This document shows positions 8,734-18,539 of a DNA stretch of 64,000 bases, piece after piece. Under the pieces are notes generated by a model that did not search any database, had not been told where the DNA came from, and worked only from the letters and a program-made list of their open reading frames with translations. The stretch is taken from contig JAMOPI010000028.1 of assembly GCA_027064585.1 (NCBI GenBank), positions 167,488 to 231,487 of the forward strand, read 5' to 3'. How positions within the stretch are numbered: position 1 is the first letter of the stretch; each line of letters starts with the position of its first letter. The stretch is from Candidatus Desulfofervidaceae bacterium (GTDB lineage Bacteria > Desulfobacterota > Desulfofervidia > Desulfofervidales > Desulfofervidaceae). Made by a program: the position numbers and the translations under genes.

Positions 8734-11433
8734 ATGATTAGTGAAATATTGGATGAAATTGCTATTGATATGCTAAATTTAGGAACAGAAATTTCCAAGC
8801 AAGAGTTAACGGCCCTTAAAGAAAAGGTTAAAAAACTTATTGAAATATTAAAAGAACAAAAACAAAGTAACGCCCTCTTTATTGCAGGAGCCGTAGACGC
8901 TATTATAGAGCGTTTAATAGAAGGAAATATTTCTGAAAATAAGGCCCTTAAGATTATTAGTGAAGAAATTACTTTACTCCAAAAGCTATTACAAGGTAAA
9001 GAACCAGATCCTGAGAAAATTCTTCAAGAGCATGAAAGGCTTATGGAATGGTTAAACTCTGATGAAGAAGAGCTCCCATCGGTAGAGAAACAGACACAGC
9101 CTTCTTCAGAAGAGTCAGCAATACCCGAAGAAGAGCCAAAAATGACTTTAGGGGAAGTAGAGATTAAGATCAATCCAGAGGAAGACCCTGATCTTTATTG
9201 GGACTTTGTCAACGAGGGGAAAGAACACTTGGATACCATTGAAGTTAACATTATTAATCTTGAGCAAAACCCTGAAGACAAAGAGGTTATCAACACTATT
9301 TTCCGTCCTTTTCATACAATTAAAGGAATTGCTGGTTTCTTAGGGCTAGAGCCAATTAATAAACTGGCCCATGCCGCTGAGAATATGCTTGATGCAGCAC
9401 GCAGTGATGAGTTTAAGATTACTTCTAAAGCTATTGATGTTATTTTGGAAGCAGTAGACATGCTTAAAAATATGATAGAGGATGTAGAAGAACAGCTGAA
9501 TTCTGGACAACCAACTGGGCGGACATTTCCTGTAGAGGGCTTAATAAAAAAGATTGAGGCTATACGGACAGGTACAACTGTAGAAGAAAAAACAAAAGAA
9601 GAGGTTATAGAGAAGTCCGAAATTTCTTCTGAAAAGGCACCGAGTGAAGGAGAAGAGTTAAAAGTGAATTTTGAAGAAGATGTTGCCCTTTATCGTGATT
9701 TTATAAGTGAAGCCAGGGAACATCTAAGTTCTATTGAATTAAACATTATCAACCTAGAGCAAAATCCTACTGATATAGAGGTTATCAATAGTATTTTCCG
9801 TCCCTTCCATACTATAAAAGGAGTTTCTGGCTTTTTAGGTTTAGATATTATCAATAAACTTTCACACGCAGCAGAAAACATGCTTGATGCTGCTAGAAAT
9901 GATGAATTTACCATTAATGAGCAAGCCGTTGATGTAATTTTAGAAATTGTAGATGTACTAAAAAACATGATTGATGACCTAGAAGAACAAATTTCTACTG
10001 GGAAACCGACAGGAAAGCGTTTTCCTGTCCAAGAATTAATTAAGAAGATTGAAGCTGTGTATATGAAACAACAATTACAATCTTCTACTCCTGAAAAGAA
10101 AGAAACATCTAAAAAGGAAGTTGTCTCTAAAGAAGTTTCTCCAAAGGCACTAGAACAACAAGAGAGAAGGAAAGAGGAACCAGTAAAGATAAAGAAAGCT
10201 TTACCTAAAGATCAAAAAACACCAGCCAAAGCGGTAGCTAAGGCACCAAAAGAACAAAAAAGAGCCAAGATTTCTCAAACAATTAAGATTGACACCCAAA
10301 AGCTTGATAATCTAATTGATATGATCGGCGAATTACTTATTACTCAATCCATGATTAGGCAAAATCCTGTTTTAAATGAGATAAAAGACCAAAAGCTTGT
10401 CCGTGATCTTTCCCAGCTGGCCCGCATCACTACAGAATTGCAAAAAATCAGTATGTCCTTACGTATGGTGCCGATAAAAGAAACTTTTCAGAAAATGATT
10501 CGTCTTGTGCGCGATCTTTCAAAGAAATCAGGTAAAAAGGTGCAGTTGGTTATGCAGGGAGAAGAGACAGAAATTGACCGTAATATGGTAGAAGAGCTTT
10601 ATGATCCACTAGTACATATGATTAGAAACGCCGTGGATCATGGTATAGAAATGCCAGAGGAAAGAAGGGCTAAAGGAAAACCTGAAGTTGGGACTATTGA
10701 GCTATTAGCTTATCACAAAGGAGGAAATATTGTCATTGAAATTAAAGATGACGGAAAGGGTTTAGACAAAGAAAAGATTTTAAAAAAGGCTATAGAGAGA
10801 GGACTGGTCTTAGAAGGAGAAGAGCTTTCTGATGCAGAAATTTACCAGTTGATCTTTAAACCTGGTTTTTCCACGGCCGAAAAAATTACGGATGTTTCTG
10901 GTCGTGGGGTAGGGATGGATGTAGTGAAAAAGACCCTAGAAAAGTTAAGGGGAAAAATAGAAATCAAAAGCGAAAAAGGCAAAGGCACAACTTTTATCAT
11001 TAAATTACCTCTCACCTTAGCTATTATTGATGGTATTATTGTCAAGGTAGGTAATGAACGGTATATTTTGCCTACCATTGCGGTGCAAGAAGTTTTTCGT
11101 CCAACGAAAGACCAATATAACACCTACGCCGAAAAAGGAGAAATGATAAACATCAGAAACAACCTTTTTCCTATTGTTAGGCTCCACAGACTTTTCAACG
11201 TAGAAGCAAAATATACTAAACCATGGGAAGCCCTGATGGTGCTGGTGGAAAGCGAAGATGAACGCAGGTGTCTCATGGTAGACGAAGTCCTTGGTAAACA
11301 GGAAGTAGTAATAAAAAGCTTAGGAGAGGCATTAGGCAGGATAAAAGGAATTGCTGGTGGTGCCATTATGGGAGATGGGAGAGTTGGTTTGATCCTAGAT
11401 GTTACCGGTATTTTTGAAATGAGTGAAGAATAG
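8734..11433 (+). CDS. cheA: Chemotaxis-type histidine kinase CheA with two Hpt domains
   Basis: 899 residues. An N-terminal helical region (~1-110) is followed by two nearly identical Hpt domains, with phosphoacceptor histidines His194 and His359, both in RPFHTIKG. A Lys/Glu/Pro-rich linker precedes the dimerisation segment (~515-580). The ATPase follows, with N box HMIRNAVDHG, DDGKGLD and GRGVGMDVV; a CheW-like domain ends the protein. No P2 (CheY-binding) domain is evident. The 165-residue spacing between histidines marks an internal duplication. No MCP, CheW, CheR or CheB is in the window. Confidence 0.9.
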   Translation: MISEILDEIAIDMLNLGTEISKQELTALKEKVKKLIEILKEQKQSNALFIAGAVDAIIERLIEGNISENKALKIISEEITLLQKLLQGKEPDPEKILQEHERLMEWLNSDEEELPSVEKQTQPSSEESAIPEEEPKMTLGEVEIKINPEEDPDLYWDFVNEGKEHLDTIEVNIINLEQNPEDKEVINTIFRPFHTIKGIAGFLGLEPINKLAHAAENMLDAARSDEFKITSKAIDVILEAVDMLKNMIEDVEEQLNSGQPTGRTFPVEGLIKKIEAIRTGTTVEEKTKEEVIEKSEISSEKAPSEGEELKVNFEEDVALYRDFISEAREHLSSIELNIINLEQNPTDIEVINSIFRPFHTIKGVSGFLGLDIINKLSHAAENMLDAARNDEFTINEQAVDVILEIVDVLKNMIDDLEEQISTGKPTGKRFPVQELIKKIEAVYMKQQLQSSTPEKKETSKKEVVSKEVSPKALEQQERRKEEPVKIKKALPKDQKTPAKAVAKAPKEQKRAKISQTIKIDTQKLDNLIDMIGELLITQSMIRQNPVLNEIKDQKLVRDLSQLARITTELQKISMSLRMVPIKETFQKMIRLVRDLSKKSGKKVQLVMQGEETEIDRNMVEELYDPLVHMIRNAVDHGIEMPEERRAKGKPEVGTIELLAYHKGGNIVIEIKDDGKGLDKEKILKKAIERGLVLEGEELSDAEIYQLIFKPGFSTAEKITDVSGRGVGMDVVKKTLEKLRGKIEIKSEKGKGTTFIIKLPLTLAIIDGIIVKVGNERYILPTIAVQEVFRPTKDQYNTYAEKGEMINIRNNLFPIVRLHRLFNVEAKYTKPWEALMVLVESEDERRCLMVDEVLGKQEVVIKSLGEALGRIKGIAGGAIMGDGRVGLILDVTGIFEMSEE

Positions 11434-11522
11434 TTAAAAACCACTTCAAGTGTCTTTAAAAGGATAATCTTTTTTCCTTCCCCTTGCCAAATTGATAGCA
11501 ATATGATATGTCTTGCGTGGTT

Positions 11523-11620
11523 TGTCCCGTATCCGCAGGGGACATTAAATATACTTGCGGAAATTCAGCCTTGACTGAGGGCGGGGAAACTCAGTCATGC
11601 TTGCCTGCTTTAAGGCAAGT
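11523..11620 (+). promoter_or_regulatory. Structured rpsB leader with three tandem hairpins
   Basis: Three stem-loops in a row before rpsB. TGTCCC/GGGACA (11523-11528 with 11539-11544, 10-nt loop). GACTGAG/CTCAGTC (11573-11579 with 11590-11596, 10-nt loop). GCTTGCC/GGCAAGT (11599-11605 with 11614-11620, 8-nt loop). None is followed by a U-run, so they look like a regulatory leader rather than terminators. Autoregulation by S2 is known in other bacteria; here it is inference. Confidence 0.5.
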
Positions 11621-11639
11621 ACACAACGAGGGAGGTAAG

Positions 11640-12446
11640 ATGGCGTATGTAACCATGAAGGAGCTCTTGGAAGCAGGAGTGCATTTTGGACACCAGACAA
11701 GACGTTGGAATCCTAAGATGAAGCCCTATATCTTTGGGGCACGTAATGGTATCTACATCATTGATCTCCAAAAGACTGTTCAGCTTTTTAAGGTTGCCTA
11801 TGATTTTGTGGCTGATCAGGTAGCCCAGGGGAAAAAGGTATTATTTGTCGGGACAAAACGTCAGGCCAAAGAATCCATTGAAGAAGAGGCTAAGCGGTGT
11901 GGAATGTTTTATGTTAACAACCGCTGGCTTGGTGGCACCTTGACTAACTTTCAAACTATTAAAAAGAGTATTGAGAAGTTGAAGGCCCTGGAGGCGATGG
12001 TAGAGGACGGGACGATTGAAAACTTTACCAAAAAAGAGGCCTTAAAGATTCAGAGAAAAATTGCCAAATTGAACAAAAACCTGGCTGGCATTAAAGACAT
12101 GGAAGAATTGCCAGATATTATCTATATCGTTGATCCTCATAAAGAAAGAATAGCCGTGCACGAAGCGAGAAAGTTAGGGATTCCCATTGTGGCCATTGTA
12201 GATACCAACTGCGATCCAGATGAGATTGATTATGTCATTCCAGGTAACGATGATGCTATCCGGGCTATTCGGTTGATTACCTCGCGTATTGCTGATGCCT
12301 GTATTGAGGGCAGAGAAAGGTATGAAAAAGAAATGGCCACCCTAGAAGAGGAAATGATGGAGGCGGCGGAAGGAGATACAGAAAAGGCCGCAGCCATAGC
12401 TGAGAAAGTTAAGGAAGAAATTACTGAACAAGTGAGTGCAGAATAA
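11640..12446 (+). CDS. rpsB: 30S ribosomal protein S2
   Basis: 268 residues from the ATG at 11640, preceded by GAGGGAGG. The open frame extends upstream to 11508, but that part lies in the hairpin leader and has no S2 similarity. S2 hallmarks: [38 protein letters not shown] and [15 protein letters not shown]. The C-terminal tail is acidic and helical. First gene of the conserved rpsB-tsf-pyrH-frr operon. Confidence 0.97.
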   Translation: MAYVTMKELLEAGVHFGHQTRRWNPKMKPYIFGARNGIYIIDLQKTVQLFKVAYDFVADQVAQGKKVLFVGTKRQAKESIEEEAKRCGMFYVNNRWLGGTLTNFQTIKKSIEKLKALEAMVEDGTIENFTKKEALKIQRKIAKLNKNLAGIKDMEELPDIIYIVDPHKERIAVHEARKLGIPIVAIVDTNCDPDEIDYVIPGNDDAIRAIRLITSRIADACIEGRERYEKEMATLEEEMMEAAEGDTEKAAAIAEKVKEEITEQVSAE

Positions 12447-12456
12447 GGAGGAGAAA

Positions 12457-13089
12457 ATGGCAATAACAACCGCTCAAATCAAGGAGTTGAGGGAAAGAAC
12501 TGGTGCTGGAATGATGGACTGTAAAAAGGCATTAGAAGAATGCCAAGGAGATATGGAAAAGGCCATTGCCTGGTTGCGAAAAAAGGGCATGGCTAAAGCC
12601 GCCAAAAGGGCTGGTCGTACGGCCTCAGAAGGGTTGGTCCACGCATATATTCATGCCGGTGGCAAGATTGGTGTGTTGGTAGAAATCAACTGTGAGACCG
12701 ATTTTGTTGCCAGAACAGATGATTTCCAAAAATTTGCCAAAGAAATTGCTATGCAGATTGCTGCTACTAATCCTATCGCTATAAGTAAGGAAGATCTGCC
12801 TACGGAGGTAATAGAAAGAGAAAAAGAAATTTATAGACAGCAAGCCTTAGAATCAGGTAAGCCAGAAAAGGTTATTGAACGAATTGTAGAAGGAAAGCTT
12901 AACAAGTTTTATGAACAGGCTTGTCTGTTAGAACAGCCTTATATTAGAGACGACAAGCTTAAGGTAAAGGACTTACTCAACGAACTTGTGGCCAAAACAG
13001 GTGAAAAAATTGTCATCCGGCGGTTTGTGCGTTTTCAATTAGGAGAAAAATCTGGCAATGACACCGAGATATCAGAGGGTGCTGCTTAA
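12457..13089 (+). CDS. tsf: Elongation factor Ts
   Basis: Nucleotide exchange factor for EF-Tu, 210 residues, a compact form. Start ATG at 12457 with AAGGAGG 7 bases upstream; an upstream in-frame ATG at 12436 lies inside rpsB and is rejected. N-terminal UBA-like region with [16 protein letters not shown], then [16 protein letters not shown], the conserved EF-Ts core. It ends 32 bp inside pyrH. Confidence 0.97.
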   Translation: MAITTAQIKELRERTGAGMMDCKKALEECQGDMEKAIAWLRKKGMAKAAKRAGRTASEGLVHAYIHAGGKIGVLVEINCETDFVARTDDFQKFAKEIAMQIAATNPIAISKEDLPTEVIEREKEIYRQQALESGKPEKVIERIVEGKLNKFYEQACLLEQPYIRDDKLKVKDLLNELVAKTGEKIVIRRFVRFQLGEKSGNDTEISEGAA

Positions 13090-13768
13090 AATAAGCGGCG
13101 AGGCCCTTTTAGGAGAGCAACCTTTTGGCATTGACCCAAAGGTATTAAACCGCTTAGCTACTGAGCTCAGCGAAGTAGCCAAGGCGGGTGTACAGTTAGC
13201 CGTGGTTGTTGGTGGTGGTAATATCTTTCGGGGGAAACAGGCAAAAGATTTGAACATTGACCAGGCCACTGGTGATTATATGGGAATGTTAGCTACCTTG
13301 ATGAATGCCCTTGCCTTACAGGTGGCTTTAGAGAAACAGGATGTAGAGGTTAGGGTAATGTCTGGTCTTAATATCAGGGCGATAGCAGAGCCCTATATTC
13401 GGCGGCGGGCAGTTAGACATCTTGAAAAAGGGCGTATTGTTATCTTTGCGGCAGGCACAGGTAATCCATACTTTACCACGGATACGGCCGCGGCCTTAAG
13501 GGCGGCTGAAATTGGGGCAGAGATAATTCTTAAGGCCACAAAGGTAGATGGGGTGTATGAAAAGGATCCTGTGAAATTCAAGGATGCCAAAAGGTATGAA
13601 CGCCTCTCCTATATTGAAATTTTGCAAAAACAGCTTAAGGTTATGGACGCTACGGCCGTTTCCCTTTGTATGGACAATCATTTACCCATTATTGTATTTA
13701 ATATTATGACGCCTGGGAATATTAAAAAAGTCATTTGGGGGGAACCGGTAGGAACGATGGTTTGTTAA
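13058..13768 (+). CDS. pyrH: Uridylate kinase
   Basis: Phosphorylates UMP to UDP, 236 residues, amino-acid kinase fold. Motifs: [11 protein letters not shown] at the N-terminus, [19 protein letters not shown] DYMGMLAT, and the [12 protein letters not shown] block. The ATG lies within the end of tsf (32-bp overlap), with AGGAGA upstream, so translation is probably coupled. Position between tsf and frr is the standard bacterial order. Confidence 0.97.
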   Translation: MTPRYQRVLLKISGEALLGEQPFGIDPKVLNRLATELSEVAKAGVQLAVVVGGGNIFRGKQAKDLNIDQATGDYMGMLATLMNALALQVALEKQDVEVRVMSGLNIRAIAEPYIRRRAVRHLEKGRIVIFAAGTGNPYFTTDTAAALRAAEIGAEIILKATKVDGVYEKDPVKFKDAKRYERLSYIEILQKQLKVMDATAVSLCMDNHLPIIVFNIMTPGNIKKVIWGEPVGTMVC

Positions 13769-13781
13769 AAAGGAGGCAGTG

Positions 13782-14342
13782 ATGCTTGAGGATGTATATA
13801 AAGATACAAAAAAGAGGATGCAAAAGACAATAAAGGTGTTAGAGCACGATCTGCTTAAGATTCGCACTGGGAGAGCTTCGGCCTCTTTAGTAGAAGAAAT
13901 TGTGGTAGATTATTATGGTACATCTACTCCTCTTAACCAATTGGCGTCCATTTCCATTCCTGAGAGTCGTCTGATTGTCATTCAACCGTGGGATCCTTCG
14001 GCCTTAGGGGCCATTGAAAAGGCCATTTTGAAGTCGGCTGAATTGGGATTGACACCCACGAATGACGGAAAGGTAATTCGCCTTTCCATTCCGCCGTTGA
14101 CGGAAGAAAGAAGGAAAGAATTAGTCAAAGTTGTAAGAAAGACAGGTGAGGAAGCTAAGGTTGCAATTAGGCAAATCCGACGCGATGCAAACGAAAGATT
14201 GAAGAAGATGAAGAAAGATAAGGAGATTAGTGAAGATGATTTTCACCGTGGCCAAGAGGAGGTTCAAAAGATCACTGATGATTTTATCAAAAAGGTTGAT
14301 GAGCTTCTGCATGAAAAAGAAGAAGAAATTATGAGGTTTTGA
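13782..14342 (+). CDS. frr: Ribosome recycling factor
   Basis: Splits post-termination ribosomes with EF-G; 186 residues. Start ATG at 13782 has AGGAGG directly upstream, so the GTG three bases earlier is not preferred. Seen: [46 protein letters not shown], and the helical C-terminus. Last member of the rpsB operon proper; a Usp gene follows with a 2-bp gap. Confidence 0.97.
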   Translation: MLEDVYKDTKKRMQKTIKVLEHDLLKIRTGRASASLVEEIVVDYYGTSTPLNQLASISIPESRLIVIQPWDPSALGAIEKAILKSAELGLTPTNDGKVIRLSIPPLTEERRKELVKVVRKTGEEAKVAIRQIRRDANERLKKMKKDKEISEDDFHRGQEEVQKITDDFIKKVDELLHEKEEEIMRF

Positions 14343-14344
14343 TT

Positions 14345-14794
14345 ATGGACATTAAAAGTATTTTAGTGCCGGTAGATTTTTCTAAATGTTCTGCTTCGGC
14401 TTTAAAATATGCCCTTTTTCTGGCCGATAAATTTGGAGCATCTGTAGTTGTTCTCCATGTGATCAATAAAAGTCATTTGGCAAGCATTTTACGTATTTCT
14501 CCCCTTTCACGAGATGAAACTAAAAAACAAATCTGGCTACAGCACAAACAGGAGTTAAAAAAGTTTTTACAGCAAAACGAAGGAACGGATAGGGTAGAAA
14601 GTATTATTTGTGAAGGTCTTCCTTTTCAAGAAATTGCCAAGAAGGCAAAGGAGTTGGCGGTAGATCTCATTGTGATGGGAGGCTATGGTCGTATGGGACA
14701 AGAAGATTTAGAAAGAATCTTTTTTGGAAGTACGGCAGAGAAGGTTATTCGTCTCCTACCTTGCCCTGTTCTGTGTGTGCCAGAAAAGGTATGA
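14345..14794 (+). CDS. Universal stress protein, UspA family
   Basis: 149 residues, a single Usp domain. N-terminal ILVPVDFSKCSASALKYA and the C-terminal ATP-binding motif GGYGRMG...GSTAEKVIRLLPCPVL (G2xG9xG[S/T]) are clear, so it probably binds ATP. Start ATG at 14345 follows the frr stop by 2 bp; a TTG six bases earlier overlaps that stop and is less likely. It converges with another Usp gene across a strong hairpin. Confidence 0.88.
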   Translation: MDIKSILVPVDFSKCSASALKYALFLADKFGASVVVLHVINKSHLASILRISPLSRDETKKQIWLQHKQELKKFLQQNEGTDRVESIICEGLPFQEIAKKAKELAVDLIVMGGYGRMGQEDLERIFFGSTAEKVIRLLPCPVLCVPEKV

Positions 14795-14802
14795 AAATGA
14801 AT

Positions 14803-14832
14803 ACCTGGACAGAAATTTTAATCTGTCCAGGT
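14803..14832. terminator. Bidirectional hairpin between convergent Usp genes
   Basis: A perfect 11-bp inverted repeat, ACCTGGACAGA (14803-14813) and TCTGTCCAGGT (14822-14832), with an 8-nt AT loop. It sits between the stop codons of two converging genes. U-tracts are weak on both sides, so termination strength is uncertain. Confidence 0.65.
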
Positions 14833-14840
14833 AAACAGCT

Positions 14841-15584
14841 TTATCTAAATAAGATTACCGTGCCCAACATTTCGGGAATAACCTCCCGACACAAATAGAT
14901 CAATAGCTCCACATTGCCGCTTGCGATAAGAAGGGTATCTATATTAGCAAGTTCTGCCTTAAGGGTATCTAAAACATCTTCCTTTTTCACCACTTTACTT
15001 TTTCCTATATCCTTTGTCTTTTCCGCTGCTAGCTCAAAGTCAGTTATTATGTTTATATCCTTACTTTCAAAGAAGCGCTTAATAAAATCCTTTGTTTTTT
15101 CTATAGCAATTGTCCCATCTAAATATAACAATACCTTTTCTGGGATCTTAAAAGATGTAATCATGGCTAAAGGATAGGGAGATTGATCTATTAAATCGGT
15201 ATGAAGTGTGCCCAAATATGGTTTTTGGGAGATTTGGGAATAATGCACACCCGTTACGACTAAATCGTAAGACTCTCGTTTTAGTTGATCTACAACTTCT
15301 CCCTTTACACTTCCAATCTTTACTATAGGGGTAATGGTTACATTTTGACATCTAGGTTCGCTCTCTACCATTCTCTTTATTTCGTTTCCCATCCTTTCAA
15401 TTTGTTCCTTTTCCCAATGCTTTCTGGCATAACCCATCCCCCAACGCAATACAAAAGGCAATGTTTGGATAACATGCATAGCATGCACATCTGCCCCCCT
15501 TTCCTTACCTAACATACACGCAAATCTGAGGGCATAACTAGATTCCAGACTGTGGTCAATAAGACACAATACCTTTGCTCCCAT
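14841..15584 (-). CDS. Universal stress protein-like, 247 residues
   Basis: The N-terminal ~145 residues form a Usp domain (VLCLIDHSLESSYALRFACMLG; later YDLVVTGVHYS). The G2xG9xGS nucleotide motif is not clearly kept, with YLGTLHTDLIDQSPYPLAMI in its place, suggesting a form that does not bind ATP. The C-terminal ~100 residues may be a degenerate second domain (VLLYLDGTIAIEKTKDFIKRF; LIASGNVELLIYL). It overlaps the end of the dikinase-like gene upstream by about 29 bp and is the last gene of the long minus-strand cluster. Confidence 0.68.
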   Translation of the reverse strand: MGAKVLCLIDHSLESSYALRFACMLGKERGADVHAMHVIQTLPFVLRWGMGYARKHWEKEQIERMGNEIKRMVESEPRCQNVTITPIVKIGSVKGEVVDQLKRESYDLVVTGVHYSQISQKPYLGTLHTDLIDQSPYPLAMITSFKIPEKVLLYLDGTIAIEKTKDFIKRFFESKDINIITDFELAAEKTKDIGKSKVVKKEDVLDTLKAELANIDTLLIASGNVELLIYLCREVIPEMLGTVILFR

Positions 15585-18147
15585 TTTCTGCCTCCTTTAA
15601 AATTTTTTCCAAAAAATCTTTTTTATAAATCAAGTCGTATTCACCTTTCTTAAAAATATCCGCATAAATAGCGCAAATCTTTTCATTTTCCATAAGCATA
15701 TCTAACTGGCGGGTAAAACCCATTAGTCTGCCAAGCATGTCTAGTTTTTCTTCTGTAATTTCTCTAGGATATTTTCTAAACCAAGCGTTTATCAAGTCTG
15801 CCTCTCTAATGACAGAAAAACCCAAATATTTTAACATCTCTTCAATACATTTTGCCCGTAAACATCGGCGATCAGCACTAGCACCTCCCCCAAAAAAGCG
15901 AAAATTAATATAATTATTGGCCGTAACATCACTGCAAAAGGAGTCTATTAATGAGTAGTGATAGGCCAATCGTATATTGAAATTTAAATATTCTTTAGAA
16001 ATTATCGCATAGCTTGGTTCTCCTAAATTTCCCTCTGCCCCGGTCATACTTCGCATTAAAACGCTCATAAATCCCTGAATGTTTACACCTACCGGTCCGC
16101 TCCAACGCACCTTTGGATGAGCCATTCCCCGCCACAAGGCCCGAAAGGGTATTGAAGTTATCTGTTCAGGTTTTACTACCTTAGCGTCTTTCGCCTCTTC
16201 TGCCAGACCACCTCCCAAATCAATGATGAATACAGGTACAGGTAAAAGAGAAATAAGACGTACTACTCTTACCTTTTTACTAGAGACAGCCTTATCACTT
16301 AGGTCAAACATTTCTCGTATAGAAACTTCGTGAATAAACCTAATTATGTCATGAATAGTTTTACAGTTTTTAGGATGAAAATAAGGGCTCCTGGGGTCTA
16401 AAAGTGTTAACGGCAATATTAAGTCTAAAATTCCTTTTAATTTTTGGGATTTTAAATGTTTAACTACTCTTGTTTTTTCATTCTCTTTAGCTTTCAAGAC
16501 CTCCTCTACCCTTCCTTCATAAACCAAACCACTATCTGCATCTATGGTAACAATCTGGCCATTTTTTAATACAGAAGTGGCATTAAGAGTGCTCAATACT
16601 GTAGGAATCCCTTCCTCTCTGGCTACCGTAGCCATGTGTCCACTTGGATTACCTAAGTCGGCAATAAGACCTAAGATCTTAGGAATTACGGCAGCCAATT
16701 CAGGCGAGCTGTGTTTTGCAACCAAAATAACTCCTTCAGGCACTTCGGTAAGAGGCTTATTATCTAACACGAACACAGGACCCGAAATAACTCCTGGACT
16801 AACTCCCAACCCTTTTAAAATTGGTTTTACTTGAGGAACAACCTTCTTTTTGGAAATTCTTACCGTCACATTTAGTGGTCTTGTTTGTAAAATGTAAATT
16901 TTACCTTTTTTGTCTATTGCATATTCTATGTCTTGGGGTTCCTCAAAATGTTTTTCAATAATTAAGGCATATTGTTTTAAGATTTTTATCTCATCTTCTT
17001 CTAAGGAAGGTTTGTCTTGCAAATCCTTAGGCACGTTTTTTTCTTTTATTCCATCCTTTTCTAGGATCAGCATTACTTCTTTATGGGCAATATTACTTTC
17101 TATCTTGTCCTCTGTTCTTGAAACCCAGAAATAATCTGTAGATACCCTACCTTGCACTACATACTCTCCCAGTCCCCAGTTACTGGTAATAATCATTCTT
17201 TCTACTTCTGGATGTCCAGGATCGCAGGTATAAATCACTCCTGCTGCCTTGGCATCTACCATTTCTAATACCAAAACGGCAATGGGCATCTCTTCATCTT
17301 TAATCTTTTTTCGCAGACGATAAATAATTGCTTGGGGAGTATATTTACTTGCTACTACCTGCTTATAGGCCTCTATAAGGTTATCTTTTCTAACTCCTAG
17401 CACAGTTTTAAATTGTCCAGCAAAGGAAAAATGGGAATCTTCTCCATAGGCACTACTTCTTACAGCTACTAGTCCTGAAAAGTTAGGTTTATTTTCTAGA
17501 TCTTTCCATAACTTTTCTATAATTCCAATCACGTCTTCTGGAATCTTTCCTAACTGAATCAAGGTAATTAATTCTTCACTTATTTTGTTTATCTTATTTA
17601 AATCTTCTTCTGTTATTTGTTTGAGTTTATCCTTAATAATTTCTTTAAGCTGATTATATTCAATAAATTTCTTGTAAGCAGCTGTAGTAATAACAAAACC
17701 CTTAGGGACAGGCAAATTAAGAAAGGAGTATACCTCTCCCAAATGACCTGCTTTTCCCCCTACAAGGCTAGTAAGTTCCCAATTTACTTCTCCAAGAGGC
17801 ATAGCCAGTTCAAGATCTTTAGGGACAACTAAAAATCGCCCAGCTGCTTCTCTAATTTTCTTATCCAATTCAATAAAGACGTCATATAGGACGCTATATT
17901 TGTTATCTGTAAACTCATTTAAATTCTGAATAAGAGAAAAGGTAGTATCCAAAATCTTTATAATTAAGGAATGAATTAATAGTAAATTTAAATAAACGCT
18001 GTTTAGTTCTTTTTGTAATTTGCTAAAAAGATCAAGTAATTCATTATTTGTCAGTAAAAGATTTTTGAAACTGTAATATCTTTGAGTGGGATCAAAAGCA
18101 GTTTCTTTTTTCTTCTTTGCTAAAAACTTTTTTAAAAAATTAAACAT
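15556..18147 (-). CDS. PEP synthase-like dikinase protein with an atypical C-terminus (copy 1)
   Basis: About 863 residues from the ATG at 18147, which overlaps the receiver gene stop by 8 bp. A helical N-terminal ~110 residues precede an ATP-grasp PEP/pyruvate-binding domain: VVGGKAGHLGEV-like GGKAGHLGEV, VAVRSSAYGEDS, FAGQF, AGVIYTCDP, ILQTRPL. The swivelling phosphohistidine domain follows, with GNPSGHMATVAREEGIP. The C-terminal ~270 residues do not resemble the PEP-binding TIM barrel of PpsA/PpdK; they contain CKTIHDIIRFIHE and FIIDLGGGL and are shared with copy 2. The reaction is unknown; ppsA is not assigned. Confidence 0.7.
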   Translation of the reverse strand: MFNFLKKFLAKKKKETAFDPTQRYYSFKNLLLTNNELLDLFSKLQKELNSVYLNLLLIHSLIIKILDTTFSLIQNLNEFTDNKYSVLYDVFIELDKKIREAAGRFLVVPKDLELAMPLGEVNWELTSLVGGKAGHLGEVYSFLNLPVPKGFVITTAAYKKFIEYNQLKEIIKDKLKQITEEDLNKINKISEELITLIQLGKIPEDVIGIIEKLWKDLENKPNFSGLVAVRSSAYGEDSHFSFAGQFKTVLGVRKDNLIEAYKQVVASKYTPQAIIYRLRKKIKDEEMPIAVLVLEMVDAKAAGVIYTCDPGHPEVERMIITSNWGLGEYVVQGRVSTDYFWVSRTEDKIESNIAHKEVMLILEKDGIKEKNVPKDLQDKPSLEEDEIKILKQYALIIEKHFEEPQDIEYAIDKKGKIYILQTRPLNVTVRISKKKVVPQVKPILKGLGVSPGVISGPVFVLDNKPLTEVPEGVILVAKHSSPELAAVIPKILGLIADLGNPSGHMATVAREEGIPTVLSTLNATSVLKNGQIVTIDADSGLVYEGRVEEVLKAKENEKTRVVKHLKSQKLKGILDLILPLTLLDPRSPYFHPKNCKTIHDIIRFIHEVSIREMFDLSDKAVSSKKVRVVRLISLLPVPVFIIDLGGGLAEEAKDAKVVKPEQITSIPFRALWRGMAHPKVRWSGPVGVNIQGFMSVLMRSMTGAEGNLGEPSYAIISKEYLNFNIRLAYHYSLIDSFCSDVTANNYINFRFFGGGASADRRCLRAKCIEEMLKYLGFSVIREADLINAWFRKYPREITEEKLDMLGRLMGFTRQLDMLMENEKICAIYADIFKKGEYDLIYKKDFLEKILKEAENGSKGIVSY

Positions 18148-18529
18148 CTTTTTGCTTTTGTAATTTTTCTGTGGCTTGGATAATAACATTTCTTAAATCT
18201 TCTAAACGAAAAGGTTTAGCAATAAAGTCAAAGGCACCCTTTTTTAAAGCTTCCTTAGCTGCTTCGCTTGTAGCAAAACCAGTGATAATGATTACTTCAG
18301 TGTTTGGGTTTTTCTTCTTAGCTGCCTCCAGAATTTGGATACCGTCTACATTCTCCATCTTTAAATCGGTTACGACAATATCAAAATCCTTCTCTTCTAG
18401 TCTCTGTAGGGCAGCCACGCTATCTGTATAAGTCTCCACCTCATAGCCCATCTTTTGTAGGGCTACTTTCAATCGATTGCATACAATGGGTTCATCGTCT
18501 AATATAAGAATACTGATTCCCTCGTCCAC
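18140..18529 (-). CDS. Single-domain response regulator between two dikinase-like genes
   Basis: 129 residues from a GTG at 18529, chosen because AGGAGGAG lies 5-6 bases upstream; a longer frame to 18562 would overlap the upstream gene. Receiver features: LILDDEPIVCNRL, phosphoacceptor Asp in VVTDLKMENVDG, IITGFA and the Lys in FIAKPFRLEDL. No output domain. Sandwiched between two paralogous dikinase-like genes with overlaps or tiny gaps, it probably regulates them or relays from the cluster's histidine kinase. Confidence 0.82.
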   Translation of the reverse strand: MDEGISILILDDEPIVCNRLKVALQKMGYEVETYTDSVAALQRLEEKDFDIVVTDLKMENVDGIQILEAAKKKNPNTEVIIITGFATSEAAKEALKKGAFDFIAKPFRLEDLRNVIIQATEKLQKQKDV

Positions 18530-18539
18530 TTTTCTCCTC

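Noticed and set aside
11508..11639. N-terminal extension of the S2 frame
   Set aside because: The 44 extra codons cover the three hairpins, contain many cysteines and do not resemble S2; the ATG at 11640 has a strong ribosome binding site.
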